Assembly: GCF_025751555.1 (NCBI RefSeq) | Contig: NZ_JAOWLB010000016.1 | Location: forward strand, 50,051-114,050 | Source of the DNA: Ruegeria aquimaris | GTDB lineage: Bacteria > Pseudomonadota > Alphaproteobacteria > Rhodobacterales > Rhodobacteraceae | DNA length: 64,000 nt | Direction of reading: 5' to 3' | Shown here: piece by piece, positions 44,100 through 52,742 of the stretch | How positions within the stretch are numbered: the stretch's first letter is position 1 | Layout of the letters: the number at the start of each line of letters is the position of its first letter | Position numbers and translations under genes: made by a program | The notes under the pieces: model-generated | Seen by the model: only the letters and a program-made list of their open reading frames with translations | The model's database searches: none | Told to the model about the DNA's origin: nothing

Positions 44100-44585
44100 A
44101 TGCCGTTGACCGGTTATCTGAAAATCCCCGACATTGATGGGGAATCCCAGCGTGCCGAGCACGAAGACGAAATCGACATCCACGACGTTGAATGGGCCAT
44201 TGAACAGGCCGCCGTGGCGCAGATTGGCCGGGGTCGGTCGCAGTCTCGTGCGCGTGTAGAGGCGCTGAAGTTTCGCAAGTTCTATGACGCTTCATCGCCC
44301 TATCTTGCGCTGGCCTGTATGCAGGCAAGGTCGTTTGACGAAATCGTTCTGACCGTGCGCAAGGACTCGGGAGAAGCCCATCTAGACTATCTGACCATCA
44401 CGATGACGAATGCCGTCCTTTCTAGCTATCATGTGCTAGGCAACAACAGTGACCGGCACGACATGATCGAGGAACAGGGCGGGCTTTCGTTCGAGCAGGT
44501 GAACGTCAAGTACATTGTTCAGGCCGACGACCATTCGGCGGGTGACGAACACGAAATCGAGTTCGACATCGCCAAGGGCGTATGA
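44100..44585 (+). CDS. hcp: T6SS inner tube protein Hcp
   Basis: 161 aa. The beta-barrel pattern LTGYLKIPDIDGES, ARVEALKFRKFYDASSPYLALAC and the FEQVNVKYIVQADD C-terminus identify Hcp (TssD). Thirty-seven bases separate it from tssC, and it has its own ribosome site (AGGGAG). Hcp polymerises as stacked hexameric rings and is expelled with the spike. Confidence 0.96.
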   Translation: MPLTGYLKIPDIDGESQRAEHEDEIDIHDVEWAIEQAAVAQIGRGRSQSRARVEALKFRKFYDASSPYLALACMQARSFDEIVLTVRKDSGEAHLDYLTITMTNAVLSSYHVLGNNSDRHDMIEEQGGLSFEQVNVKYIVQADDHSAGDEHEIEFDIAKGV

Positions 44586-44608
44586 CTTGAAGAAACGGAC
44601 GGCGGCGC

Positions 44609-45331
44609 ATGGCTGAGGCCAACGACATAAGAACGTCGAGGCACGAGGCGGTGCAGCCGTCCCTCTGGGACCGGCTGGTTGATGACATGCCGGGACTGGT
44701 CGCAGAAACAGAGGGAATGCGCGCGGAACTCGCGCGCATTCTCGGAGGCGTGGCGGAGGTTGACGCTTTGGTTTCCGGCGGTCCGCGGGCCATTGAGAAG
44801 CGGATTGACCTGTCGGAAAAAACGAGGCTGTTGCTGCATCGTCTGCAACAGAAACTCTCGCATCGAATGCGTCTCGAGGACCGTGGAGTTGTCGTTTCCG
44901 CGGATGTTCTGCGCGAGGCCGTTCGGCGCGATATCGAAATGCTGTTCAACGTCGAGCGGTTGGAAGCGGATTTCCTGATGACCGAACGCGAAAGCCTGTC
45001 GGTCGAAACGCCAGCCGCCAAGCTGGAGCGATTTCCAGAAATCCGGCGCAGTGTGCTCAATTATGGTGTCCCGTCCTTCGCGGGCCGAATGTCGGGTAAC
45101 GATTTCGACAAGGACGCTCTGGCCCGGGAAATACGAGAGGTCCTCCAGGTCTATGAACCGCGACTGCGAAAGGAGAGCATCAAGGTCAAGGTCCGTGTCG
45201 GTGACAAGACCGGTATGCGCATAGATGTGGACGGGGTCTTGATGTTGTCACCCGTTCCGGAACGATTGAGATTGTCGACAACAGTGGATCTGGACAACGG
45301 GCAGGCACGGACCCAGCTTGAGGATATGTGA
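44609..45331 (+). CDS. tssE: T6SS baseplate protein TssE
   Basis: 240 aa, long for TssE because of an N-terminal extension of about 90 residues carrying a helical segment (EGMRAELARILGGVAEVDALV). The gp25-like domain occupies the remainder: RRSVLNYGVPSFAG, the IREVLQVYEPRLRKESIKV region and a final beta strand. Stop overlaps tssF start by one base. Confidence 0.9.
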   Translation: MAEANDIRTSRHEAVQPSLWDRLVDDMPGLVAETEGMRAELARILGGVAEVDALVSGGPRAIEKRIDLSEKTRLLLHRLQQKLSHRMRLEDRGVVVSADVLREAVRRDIEMLFNVERLEADFLMTERESLSVETPAAKLERFPEIRRSVLNYGVPSFAGRMSGNDFDKDALAREIREVLQVYEPRLRKESIKVKVRVGDKTGMRIDVDGVLMLSPVPERLRLSTTVDLDNGQARTQLEDM

Positions 45332-47211
45332 TGGATCAGGCGTTCCTGGAGTATTATGAGGAAGAACTGATCCAGCTTAGAGCCCTGGCTCAGGAATTTG
45401 CGGCCTTGCATCCGAACGTGGCGCGAAACCTGTCCCTGGACAGCGTGCCCTGTCCCGACCCCTATGTCGAACGCCTGCTTGAAGGGGTTGCGTTTCTGGC
45501 GGCGCGGACGCGGTTAAAGGTCGATGGCGAGGCAAGCCGGTATGTGCGTAATCTGCTGGACATGCTCTATCCGGATTTGGCCGGACCGGGACCGGCGATG
45601 TCCATGGCTCAGCTGAATCCCGGGCCGCAAGTGGAAAGCATGCTTTCGGGTCATAGGGTCAAACGCGGCACGCGGCTGGTAGCAGGTCTCAAACAGGGTC
45701 TCAGTACCCGTGCCGTATACACTACGGCCCAAGACATTCATCTTTGGCCCATCAAGATCAAGGCGGCCCGGTATCTTCAGGATACAGGTGCTTTGTCCGA
45801 GGCGGGTGTGCCCGAGGGGTTGAGCAGGTCGGCCGCTGCCGGCATCAGGCTGGTGTTGACCAGAACGGGGCCGGGTGCGCTGTCGGACCTCTCTCTTGAT
45901 CGGTTGGACTTGTACTTTGGTTCGGCCGGGCGGGGGGCGCTGCTCTTTGATGCGATCTTTGGGTTTGGCGGGCCGGTCATTGCCCGACCGGGACGGCCCG
46001 ACGCAAAGTTCACCACGTGCGATGCGCCTGCGATGGTAGGCCTGTCTGACGAGCAGGCGTTGTTGCCCCGTGTCCGGTCAGCATTCGAAGGATACCGGTT
46101 GCTGAGGGAATACTTTCTGATGCCCGAGCGGTTCCTTGCCCTCACAATTTCGGGGCTGCTGCCGACCATTCAGATGGCGAAAGAGACCGATGTCGAAGTG
46201 GTTTTGCTTTTGAACGAACCGTTCGACAATCTGAGGGATCTGGCGGCGGACGACTTCCGCCTCTTTGTCGCGCCGCTTGTCAACTTGTTCGAACATGAAT
46301 GCAATCTGGTTGGTCTCGATGCCCATCGACCCGCTCATATTGTCCATGCGGATCGCACGCGGCCTCGGGATTTCGAAATCTACAGGCTGTTGCGGGTTGA
46401 AGATGCCGATATCGACGGTCCCGAAGCTGTTGTCCCGCCACTCTTCTCTTTCGAGGACAAGGCCGACAGCGGCTATGTCTACACCACGGATCGCAGACCG
46501 CGGCGCCCCGGCGATGACGAGATCAGGCGCGGTCAGACGCGAACCAGCTACACCGGCGATGATCTTTTCATTTCCGTGGCACGTCCGGCCGGTGCGCGTG
46601 CCGGGGCCTCGCCGCCAACCCGGTTGGATATTCGGGCGCTCTGCACCAATCGTGATCTGCCGATACTGGATGACACTCCGGTTCTGACGCTTGAAACCGG
46701 CGACCCGGTTGGAAGCGTCAACCTGTTGCAGCCGTTTCGCCGGCCACGCCCCTCGTTGCGCAGTGCGCGCCCGGGGGGACCCGGCGGCGAGGAGCGAATG
46801 AACGATCTGATCTGGCGTTGGATCGCGCAATTGAACATGGGTTTTGTTTCGCTGGCCGAAGGCAGCGCGGGCGCCGAGCCGTTACGCGCGATGATATCTC
46901 TCTACGCGGACCGGGGCGATCCGGTGCTGGCCCGGCACGGGCGCTCGATCGCGGCATTGAGATCGCGGCCACTGATCGAACGGTTGCAGGTGCCGGGGCC
47001 AATTTGCTTTGGTAATGGAACGGAGATCACGCTTGATGTTGACGAAAGCCAGCTGTCCGGGGGCAGTTCTCTATTGTTGTCGTCGCTGCTGGCTCAGGTT
47101 CTGACCCGAGCAGCTGCCACGAACTCCTTTGTCCGGACCAAGACCCGGCTACTGCAACAACAACAGGAGGTGACATGGCCGATGAAGCCCGGCAGCCGGG
47201 TTCTGATCTGA
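45331..47211 (+). CDS. tssF: T6SS baseplate protein TssF
   Basis: 626 aa. Starts MDQAFLEYYEEELIQLRALAQEFA, the TssF signature; DPYVERLLEGVAFLAARTR follows and the C-terminal region (EITLDVDESQLSGGSSLLLSSLLAQVL) is likewise typical. TssF forms the baseplate wedge with TssG, TssE and TssK. The ATG at 45331 overlaps the tssE stop; a GTG 3 bases earlier is possible. It overlaps tssG by 37 bases. Confidence 0.96.
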   Translation: MDQAFLEYYEEELIQLRALAQEFAALHPNVARNLSLDSVPCPDPYVERLLEGVAFLAARTRLKVDGEASRYVRNLLDMLYPDLAGPGPAMSMAQLNPGPQVESMLSGHRVKRGTRLVAGLKQGLSTRAVYTTAQDIHLWPIKIKAARYLQDTGALSEAGVPEGLSRSAAAGIRLVLTRTGPGALSDLSLDRLDLYFGSAGRGALLFDAIFGFGGPVIARPGRPDAKFTTCDAPAMVGLSDEQALLPRVRSAFEGYRLLREYFLMPERFLALTISGLLPTIQMAKETDVEVVLLLNEPFDNLRDLAADDFRLFVAPLVNLFEHECNLVGLDAHRPAHIVHADRTRPRDFEIYRLLRVEDADIDGPEAVVPPLFSFEDKADSGYVYTTDRRPRRPGDDEIRRGQTRTSYTGDDLFISVARPAGARAGASPPTRLDIRALCTNRDLPILDDTPVLTLETGDPVGSVNLLQPFRRPRPSLRSARPGGPGGEERMNDLIWRWIAQLNMGFVSLAEGSAGAEPLRAMISLYADRGDPVLARHGRSIAALRSRPLIERLQVPGPICFGNGTEITLDVDESQLSGGSSLLLSSLLAQVLTRAAATNSFVRTKTRLLQQQQEVTWPMKPGSRVLI

Positions 47212-48224
47212 CCAGGCAAGCCGAAACTGTGCGTCAAATGAACTTCTTCCAGTTGCTGCGCCTGCTGGAACGGGATGGCGCGCGGTTTGGCAGGGCCGGT
47301 GGTCCGGGAACCGAGCCGGCGCGGCTTGGGCAATCTCCGCGCATGGTGTTTGCGGCGTCCGATGTGGCGGAAATGGTGCCGGGGACGGCGGACAAGCCGG
47401 CTCAGGTTGCCGTCAATGTTCTTGGGTTGATCGGTCCGGAAGGACCGTTGCCCCTTCATCTTACCCGCTGGATCATGGAACGGATGTCCAACCGTTGGTT
47501 TGCGGGAGATACCGCAGGTGCAACGGCGGATACGTCATTTCTGAACTTCATCAATTTGTTGCAACATCGCCACATCGCCCTGTTCTGGCGTGCCTGGGCG
47601 GATGCTCGGGCGGATGTTCAGGTTGGCTATTCCGGCGGAGGTAATGTCAGCGCCATGATGCGGGCGCTGGCCGGTATCGGGCTTCCCGGAACACCCAGCG
47701 GCGACGGTCGTCTCGACAACGGGAAACTGCGGCAGGCGACGGCACTTGTGCAGCAAGTCCAAAGTCCCGGTCGCCTTGCGGCATTTCTGTCCACGGTTCT
47801 GGAACTGCCGGTTGCCGTGCGAGAGTTCGTGGGCCATTGGATTGTCCTGCCCGAACACCTTCAATCAAGGCTAGGACGCGCCCATTCAGGTTTGGGTCAG
47901 GGCGCGGTGGCTGGAGCGCGGGTTTTTGATCGCCAATCTCGGGCCGAGATCCGAATTGGGCCGCTCACATTTTCCCAGTTCTCAGCTTTTCTGGACGATG
48001 ACGCCACTTGGCAACGTTTGCGGCATGCGGTGGTTTTTGCCCAGGGCAAAGCTATCGAGTTTGATCTGCGTCTGATCCTCGCGGCTAGAGAGGTTCCTGC
48101 GGCAAGGCTTGGCGCTTCGCGTTTGGGACGTACGTCGTGGTTATCGCCTGATGAAAGCCAGGGAGCGGAAGATATGTGTTTCATCCATTTCACCGCCCGT
48201 GACCGGCGGAGGGTAGCGGCATGA
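47175..48224 (+). CDS. tssG: T6SS baseplate protein TssG
   Basis: 349 aa. Markers are QMNFFQLLRLLERDG, a hydrophobic FLNFINLLQHRHIALFWRAW region, and a C-terminal FTARDRRRVAA end. AGGAGG is 5 bases before the ATG, within the 3' end of tssF. It pairs with TssF in the wedge. Confidence 0.95.
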   Translation: MADEARQPGSDLTRQAETVRQMNFFQLLRLLERDGARFGRAGGPGTEPARLGQSPRMVFAASDVAEMVPGTADKPAQVAVNVLGLIGPEGPLPLHLTRWIMERMSNRWFAGDTAGATADTSFLNFINLLQHRHIALFWRAWADARADVQVGYSGGGNVSAMMRALAGIGLPGTPSGDGRLDNGKLRQATALVQQVQSPGRLAAFLSTVLELPVAVREFVGHWIVLPEHLQSRLGRAHSGLGQGAVAGARVFDRQSRAEIRIGPLTFSQFSAFLDDDATWQRLRHAVVFAQGKAIEFDLRLILAAREVPAARLGASRLGRTSWLSPDESQGAEDMCFIHFTARDRRRVAA

Positions 48225-49552
48225 TGTTGCGTCTGGTTCTCGAAAATGCGCCCAGGCCGCAAGATTTTACGGAAATCCCGTACGCCGGCGGCCAGGTTGT
48301 CATCGGACGCAGCGACGAGGCCGACTGGCGACTTGAAGACCCAGACATGTTCGTATCCCGCCGTCATGCGATCCTGAGCGAAGAGAACGGCACTGTCATG
48401 GTGACCGATGCGTCAAGCGGGGGCTTGTACATCGACAACGCGGCCAATCCGCTTGGTGCCGGGAACTCTGTGCCGCTGGATCAAGGCATGCGCTTGCGTC
48501 TTGGTGATTTTGTTTTTCGGGTCGAAACCTCGACTGCGGACAGTTCGGTGCCCGAACCTGCCTTGCCGGACAGTCCGTTCGATTTTGGCCCAGCCCAAAA
48601 GGCCGAAGAGCCCGCTGCGCGGCCCGGGAGCCTGCCGGATCCGTTTGGCGTGCGCCGTGAAGACCGCTTTCCCGCGCGCGGCGAAACGCCGCCGACACCA
48701 CGGCCATTTGCACAGGAGGATCCATTTGGATTGGATATGCGCAAGGCGCGGGAGGCACCCAAACCGGATGATCCGCCATCGGAACCACCCCTAAAGCGCG
48801 GTGGTTACTTCGACACGCCCGTACCGGCTCCCAAACCAGTGGAACCGGTGGTGACGTCAGATCCGGTTCAGCCTACACCACCCCCCGAGCTGGTCCAGTC
48901 CGCCCCTTCCCCCGAGAGGGCCTTTCCGGATCAAAAGAGCGGACCGAGCCTGTTGCAGGCAAACACCGAAGAGACCGACGTGATCAGGGCCGCGCTTTAT
49001 CGTGGCCTCGGTCTGGATCCGGATCGGTTTCCTGCCGGAGATCTGGCCGCTGAGGTTGAAGAAGTCGGGTCTCGTCTCCGCGAACTGGTCGACGGATTGA
49101 TGCTGCTGCTGCGCACGCGGGCGCAGGAAAAGCAGAAGGTACGGGTGGCGCAGACCCTGATTTCCAACGCCGACGTGAACCCGCTCAAGTTCCTGGCGTC
49201 GACAGACGAAGCCGTTGCCGCGTTACTCCATCCGCGCGGCGCCGGATATCTGTCGCCCGACAGGGCTGTGGCAGAGGCATACAGCGATCTTGTGGATCAT
49301 CAGCTCAGGACCTGGACAGCGCTGCAAACATCACTGAGGCGAATGATCGACAGGTTTGATCCCGAAGAGATTGAAAAGGATATGGACGAAACCGGCCTGC
49401 TTGAAAAGCTCATCGCTGGTGGGCGCAGCGCCAAGATGTGGCAACTCTACCAGGATCGGTACCGCGAAATCGCGCGATCTGCCGAAGAGCAGTTTCTTGG
49501 AGAGATCGGGCAGGATTTTAGAGACGCATATGAAAACCAACGGAGGAACTGA
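48221..49552 (+). CDS. tagH: FHA-domain T6SS regulator
   Basis: 443 aa. The N-terminal FHA domain (residues ~25-95) has the phosphothreonine-binding elements VIGRSDEADWRL and FVSRRHAILS. A Pro-rich linker follows to about residue 240, then a conserved helical C-terminal domain (ETDVIRAALYRGLGLDPD, LRTWTALQTSLRRMIDRFDP). FHA proteins of this type are phosphorylated by PpkA and activate assembly; PppA at 62387 reverses this. Confidence 0.92.
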   Translation: MMLRLVLENAPRPQDFTEIPYAGGQVVIGRSDEADWRLEDPDMFVSRRHAILSEENGTVMVTDASSGGLYIDNAANPLGAGNSVPLDQGMRLRLGDFVFRVETSTADSSVPEPALPDSPFDFGPAQKAEEPAARPGSLPDPFGVRREDRFPARGETPPTPRPFAQEDPFGLDMRKAREAPKPDDPPSEPPLKRGGYFDTPVPAPKPVEPVVTSDPVQPTPPPELVQSAPSPERAFPDQKSGPSLLQANTEETDVIRAALYRGLGLDPDRFPAGDLAAEVEEVGSRLRELVDGLMLLLRTRAQEKQKVRVAQTLISNADVNPLKFLASTDEAVAALLHPRGAGYLSPDRAVAEAYSDLVDHQLRTWTALQTSLRRMIDRFDPEEIEKDMDETGLLEKLIAGGRSAKMWQLYQDRYREIARSAEEQFLGEIGQDFRDAYENQRRN

Positions 49553-49553
49553 C

Positions 49554-50006
49554 ATGGCACTTGCACGCAGAGAATTCGTGATATTGGGCGGCATAACCGC
49601 CGCAACTGGACTTTCGGGATGTCTGGGCCCCTCGGCTGCAAACCTGACGGTCAAGGCGGTGGGGACACCTGGCATGAACCCGGGCCCTGACGGTGCGGAT
49701 CGGCCGCTGACACTGACAATCGTACAGATGACTGGCACAGGTGCCTTTGACAGCGCGGACTATTTCGCGCTGCAAAACCCCTCCGCCGCGCTTGGCACCG
49801 ATTTTGTGCGCGCGGATCAGATCGTCGTTTCCGGAGCGACCCCGGTCACCAAGGTCATTTCAGTTCAGCCGGGGGTGGCTGCGGTCGGCGTGGTTGCCGG
49901 GTTCCGCGATCCGGCGGGTAAATCGTTTCGGAGCCGCGTGCCGGCGCCAAAAAGCAGCGGCGGCATGACTGTCACGGTCGGATCCCGCGGGATTTCTGTA
50001 GCCTGA
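49554..50006 (+). CDS. tssJ: T6SS outer-membrane lipoprotein TssJ with a twin-arginine signal
   Basis: 150 aa. The signal is ARREFVILGGITAATGLSGC, i.e. a twin-arginine motif (R5-R6) and a lipobox ending at C23. The mature beta-sandwich is short (DRPLTLTIVQMTGTGAFDSADYF). TssJ anchors the TssM membrane complex in the outer membrane. ATG 49554 has GGAGG 7 bases upstream. Tat-style export of TssJ is unusual as far as I know. Confidence 0.88.
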   Translation: MALARREFVILGGITAATGLSGCLGPSAANLTVKAVGTPGMNPGPDGADRPLTLTIVQMTGTGAFDSADYFALQNPSAALGTDFVRADQIVVSGATPVTKVISVQPGVAAVGVVAGFRDPAGKSFRSRVPAPKSSGGMTVTVGSRGISVA

Positions 50007-50029
50007 AGACAAGGAAGGGAACGGCAGGC

Positions 50030-51364
50030 ATGTCGAATTCGAACAGGGTGGTTTGGTCTGAGGGGCTCTTTCTCAGGACCCAGCACTTTCAGCAGCAAGA
50101 TCGACATGGCGAATGGCTGGTACGGGCTGCACTTGGGGCCATGCCACGGCAAGGCTTTGGCTTCACACGATTGGAGCTTGATGAGGCGGCCCTTGCGGCC
50201 GGTATGGTCAGCCTCTCATCGGCGCAGGGTGTTTTTCCTGATGGAACGGTGTTCGCGCTGCCCGAAACAACTGCGGATGTGGAACCCATGCCGGTCACTG
50301 CCGGAATGAAATCCGGCCTTGTCTCCCTTGCAATCCCGGCAGAACGGGCCGGGGCGGCGCAAATCGACCCGGCCCACGCGGTGCCGTCAGGGGCGCGGTA
50401 TCGCGGCGAGATCCACGAAGCGCGAGATGTGATCCGCGACGGAGCCGATCCCGCCGAGATCGAGACCGCGCGGCTGGCCCCACGTTTGCTGCGCCCCGAC
50501 GAAGAAACCAAGGGTTTTGTCGTTCTTCCGATCGCCCGCATCGAAGGGTTGGGTGCCGATGGTGGGGTGGCCCTTGTGCCTGGGTTCCTGCCGCCGGCTC
50601 TGCGGTTGTCTGCGGTTTCATGGTATCGCGATTTCTTGCGAGAGCTGGTGACCGGCCTTGATCGCATCGCCGAAGCCCATGCCAGTTTGGTTGTTGGCGG
50701 GGCAGGGGCTTCGATGGAAAACCTGTTGATCCTGGAACTGGCGAATTCGGCCCGACCCAAGATCGCCCACCTTTTGGGCCAGAACGATATTCATCCCTCC
50801 GAGCTATATTGTGAACTTGCGGAATTGGCGGGGAGAATGTCGACCTATGGCGCATCCGCGCGGCGCATGGCCGTGCTGCCAGAGTACGATCATATTGATC
50901 CGCAGCCCGCCTTTGACGAGTTGGCCAACACGCTCCGTTCGCTGGTTCTGTCCTTGCGGCATGTCGAGCCGAAAACGCGGGCGCTGAGGGTCGCGCGACA
51001 TTCCGACAATATCTGGACCATTAGGATCGACAACCCAGAGATCCTGAACTCCTCCCGGATTGTCCTTCGCATCGGTGGCGACATGTCCGAGGCGATGCTG
51101 CGCAAGATATTCGTCGATCAGGCAACGGTTGGGGCGGCAGACGAGTTTGACGCGCTCTGGAAATCACGCTTGCCCGGTATCCCTTTGCGCCCACTGCATT
51201 CGCAACCGCGTGAAATTCCATATGACGGCGAGCGCCTCTGCCTGGAACTGGATCGCGGGTCTGAACATTGGGCCGCGCTACGCGACGCGCCTGGCTTTGT
51301 GCTTGGGGTGGCTGGAAAGCTGGACCGCGAGCCGGAAATCGACTGCTATGCCGTAACACGGTGA
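50030..51364 (+). CDS. tssK: T6SS baseplate-membrane linker TssK
   Basis: 444 aa. The start VVWSEGLFLRTQHFQQQDRHGE is the TssK signature; the three-domain body ends in YDGERLCLELDRGSEHW and a DCYAVTR terminus. TssK connects the TssF/G wedge to the TssL/M membrane complex. Confidence 0.95.
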   Translation: MSNSNRVVWSEGLFLRTQHFQQQDRHGEWLVRAALGAMPRQGFGFTRLELDEAALAAGMVSLSSAQGVFPDGTVFALPETTADVEPMPVTAGMKSGLVSLAIPAERAGAAQIDPAHAVPSGARYRGEIHEARDVIRDGADPAEIETARLAPRLLRPDEETKGFVVLPIARIEGLGADGGVALVPGFLPPALRLSAVSWYRDFLRELVTGLDRIAEAHASLVVGGAGASMENLLILELANSARPKIAHLLGQNDIHPSELYCELAELAGRMSTYGASARRMAVLPEYDHIDPQPAFDELANTLRSLVLSLRHVEPKTRALRVARHSDNIWTIRIDNPEILNSSRIVLRIGGDMSEAMLRKIFVDQATVGAADEFDALWKSRLPGIPLRPLHSQPREIPYDGERLCLELDRGSEHWAALRDAPGFVLGVAGKLDREPEIDCYAVTR

Positions 51365-51368
51365 CACT

Positions 51369-52739
51369 ATGACCAAGGATGATCCATTTGGCTTGAAGAA
51401 CGACGCGGGCCGCACACGGGTGCGACCGGTCCGGCGCGGCGCGTCTGGCCCGTCTGACCGGCAACCGCAGCCCACGGCGGGCGGACAGCCAGCCGCCGAT
51501 CCGGGATATTCGCCCCGATTGCGGGAAAGCCGTGCGGGTCAGAACCCCCTGATAAACGCGTTTGCATCGCTCTTGGGCTTGGCGCCGGAACTCGAGCGGG
51601 CCAATGCACCGGAAAATCCCGAGACCCTGCGCACGCGACTGCTCGACAATCTCACCTATGCCCGTGACAGCGCGGTAGCTGCCGGGGTGCCATTGAGCCG
51701 GGCGGATCAGGGGGCGTGGTTCGTTGCCGCCCTGCTTGACGATATTGCCATCAATACGCCGTGGGGCGGCTCTTCGGGCTGGCCACGGTTGCCGTTGGTC
51801 GTCTCGCTCTATGGCAACGTGGATGTCGGCGACCGGTATTTCGAATTGATCGAAGAGTTGATGCGCCACCCGGAACGCGATCCTGATTTGCTGGAACTGG
51901 CTCAGGTCTGCACCGCACTGGGGTTTCGCGGAAAATACCGGGTTCAGGGCAGCAGCGGAGAGGCGGCCCTGATGCAGCTTCGGGCGCAACTGGACCGGCT
52001 CAACCGGGATCGCGAGGCGCTTGAACGCCCCTTGTCCCCGCATTGGGAGGGTGTTCTCGCACAGGACGAGGACAAAGGGTTCATTCTGCCGATCTGGGCG
52101 ATTGTGCTTATAGCTGCCGCAATGATCGCCGCGACCTATGTCGCACTGGGGATCCGCCTGTCAGCCCGGGGCGAAAACCTGTTTACTTTGGCGGCTGTCT
52201 TGCCGCCCCCCGAACGCGCGGACATCTACCGGCCGATCATCGAGACGACTCAACCGGAACCGGTGTTGCTTGAACCTGTAGTGCTTGAACTGCTGCCATT
52301 GATCGCCGAGGCCGCCCCCAAGGACCGGGTGGCGGCCCTGTCAGGACGTGAGGATGTGTCAGTCGCCGTAGTGGTCGTACAATCAACCAACCCCGAGGTG
52401 TTCAAGTCTGCAAAGGCGGACCTGAACGCCGAATATGACGAGCTGATCCGCTCGGTCGCCGGGGTGATACTGGCCAATATCGAGTTCGTCGGTGCGGTAA
52501 AGGTCATAGGCCATACCGACAGTGTGCCGGTTCAACGGTCAAACCCGTTTCAATCGAACCAGGGGCTCAGCGAAGCGCGAGCAAGAACGATTGCCGATTT
52601 CCTGACCGAAGCAGGCGTTCCTCCCGAACTGATCACTTCCGAAGGCCGTGCGGCGACCGAGCCGATAGGTGACAACAAGACCCGCGACGGGCGCGCCAGA
52701 AATCGCCGTGTCGAAATCATTCTGCAAAAGAAGGTTTAG
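51369..52739 (+). CDS. tssL: T6SS inner-membrane protein TssL with an OmpA-like C-terminus
   Basis: 456 aa. DotU/IcmH cytoplasmic domain (AALLDDIAINTPWGGSSGW, SLYGNVDVGDRYFELIEEL), one membrane helix (IWAIVLIAAAMIAATYVAL), and a peptidoglycan-binding OmpA domain (KVIGHTDSVPVQ then LSEARARTIADFL, GRARNRRVEI). This extended TssL form can itself anchor the membrane complex to the cell wall, so no separate TagL is needed. Confidence 0.95.
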   Translation: MTKDDPFGLKNDAGRTRVRPVRRGASGPSDRQPQPTAGGQPAADPGYSPRLRESRAGQNPLINAFASLLGLAPELERANAPENPETLRTRLLDNLTYARDSAVAAGVPLSRADQGAWFVAALLDDIAINTPWGGSSGWPRLPLVVSLYGNVDVGDRYFELIEELMRHPERDPDLLELAQVCTALGFRGKYRVQGSSGEAALMQLRAQLDRLNRDREALERPLSPHWEGVLAQDEDKGFILPIWAIVLIAAAMIAATYVALGIRLSARGENLFTLAAVLPPPERADIYRPIIETTQPEPVLLEPVVLELLPLIAEAAPKDRVAALSGREDVSVAVVVVQSTNPEVFKSAKADLNAEYDELIRSVAGVILANIEFVGAVKVIGHTDSVPVQRSNPFQSNQGLSEARARTIADFLTEAGVPPELITSEGRAATEPIGDNKTRDGRARNRRVEIILQKKV

Positions 52740-52742
52740 GAA

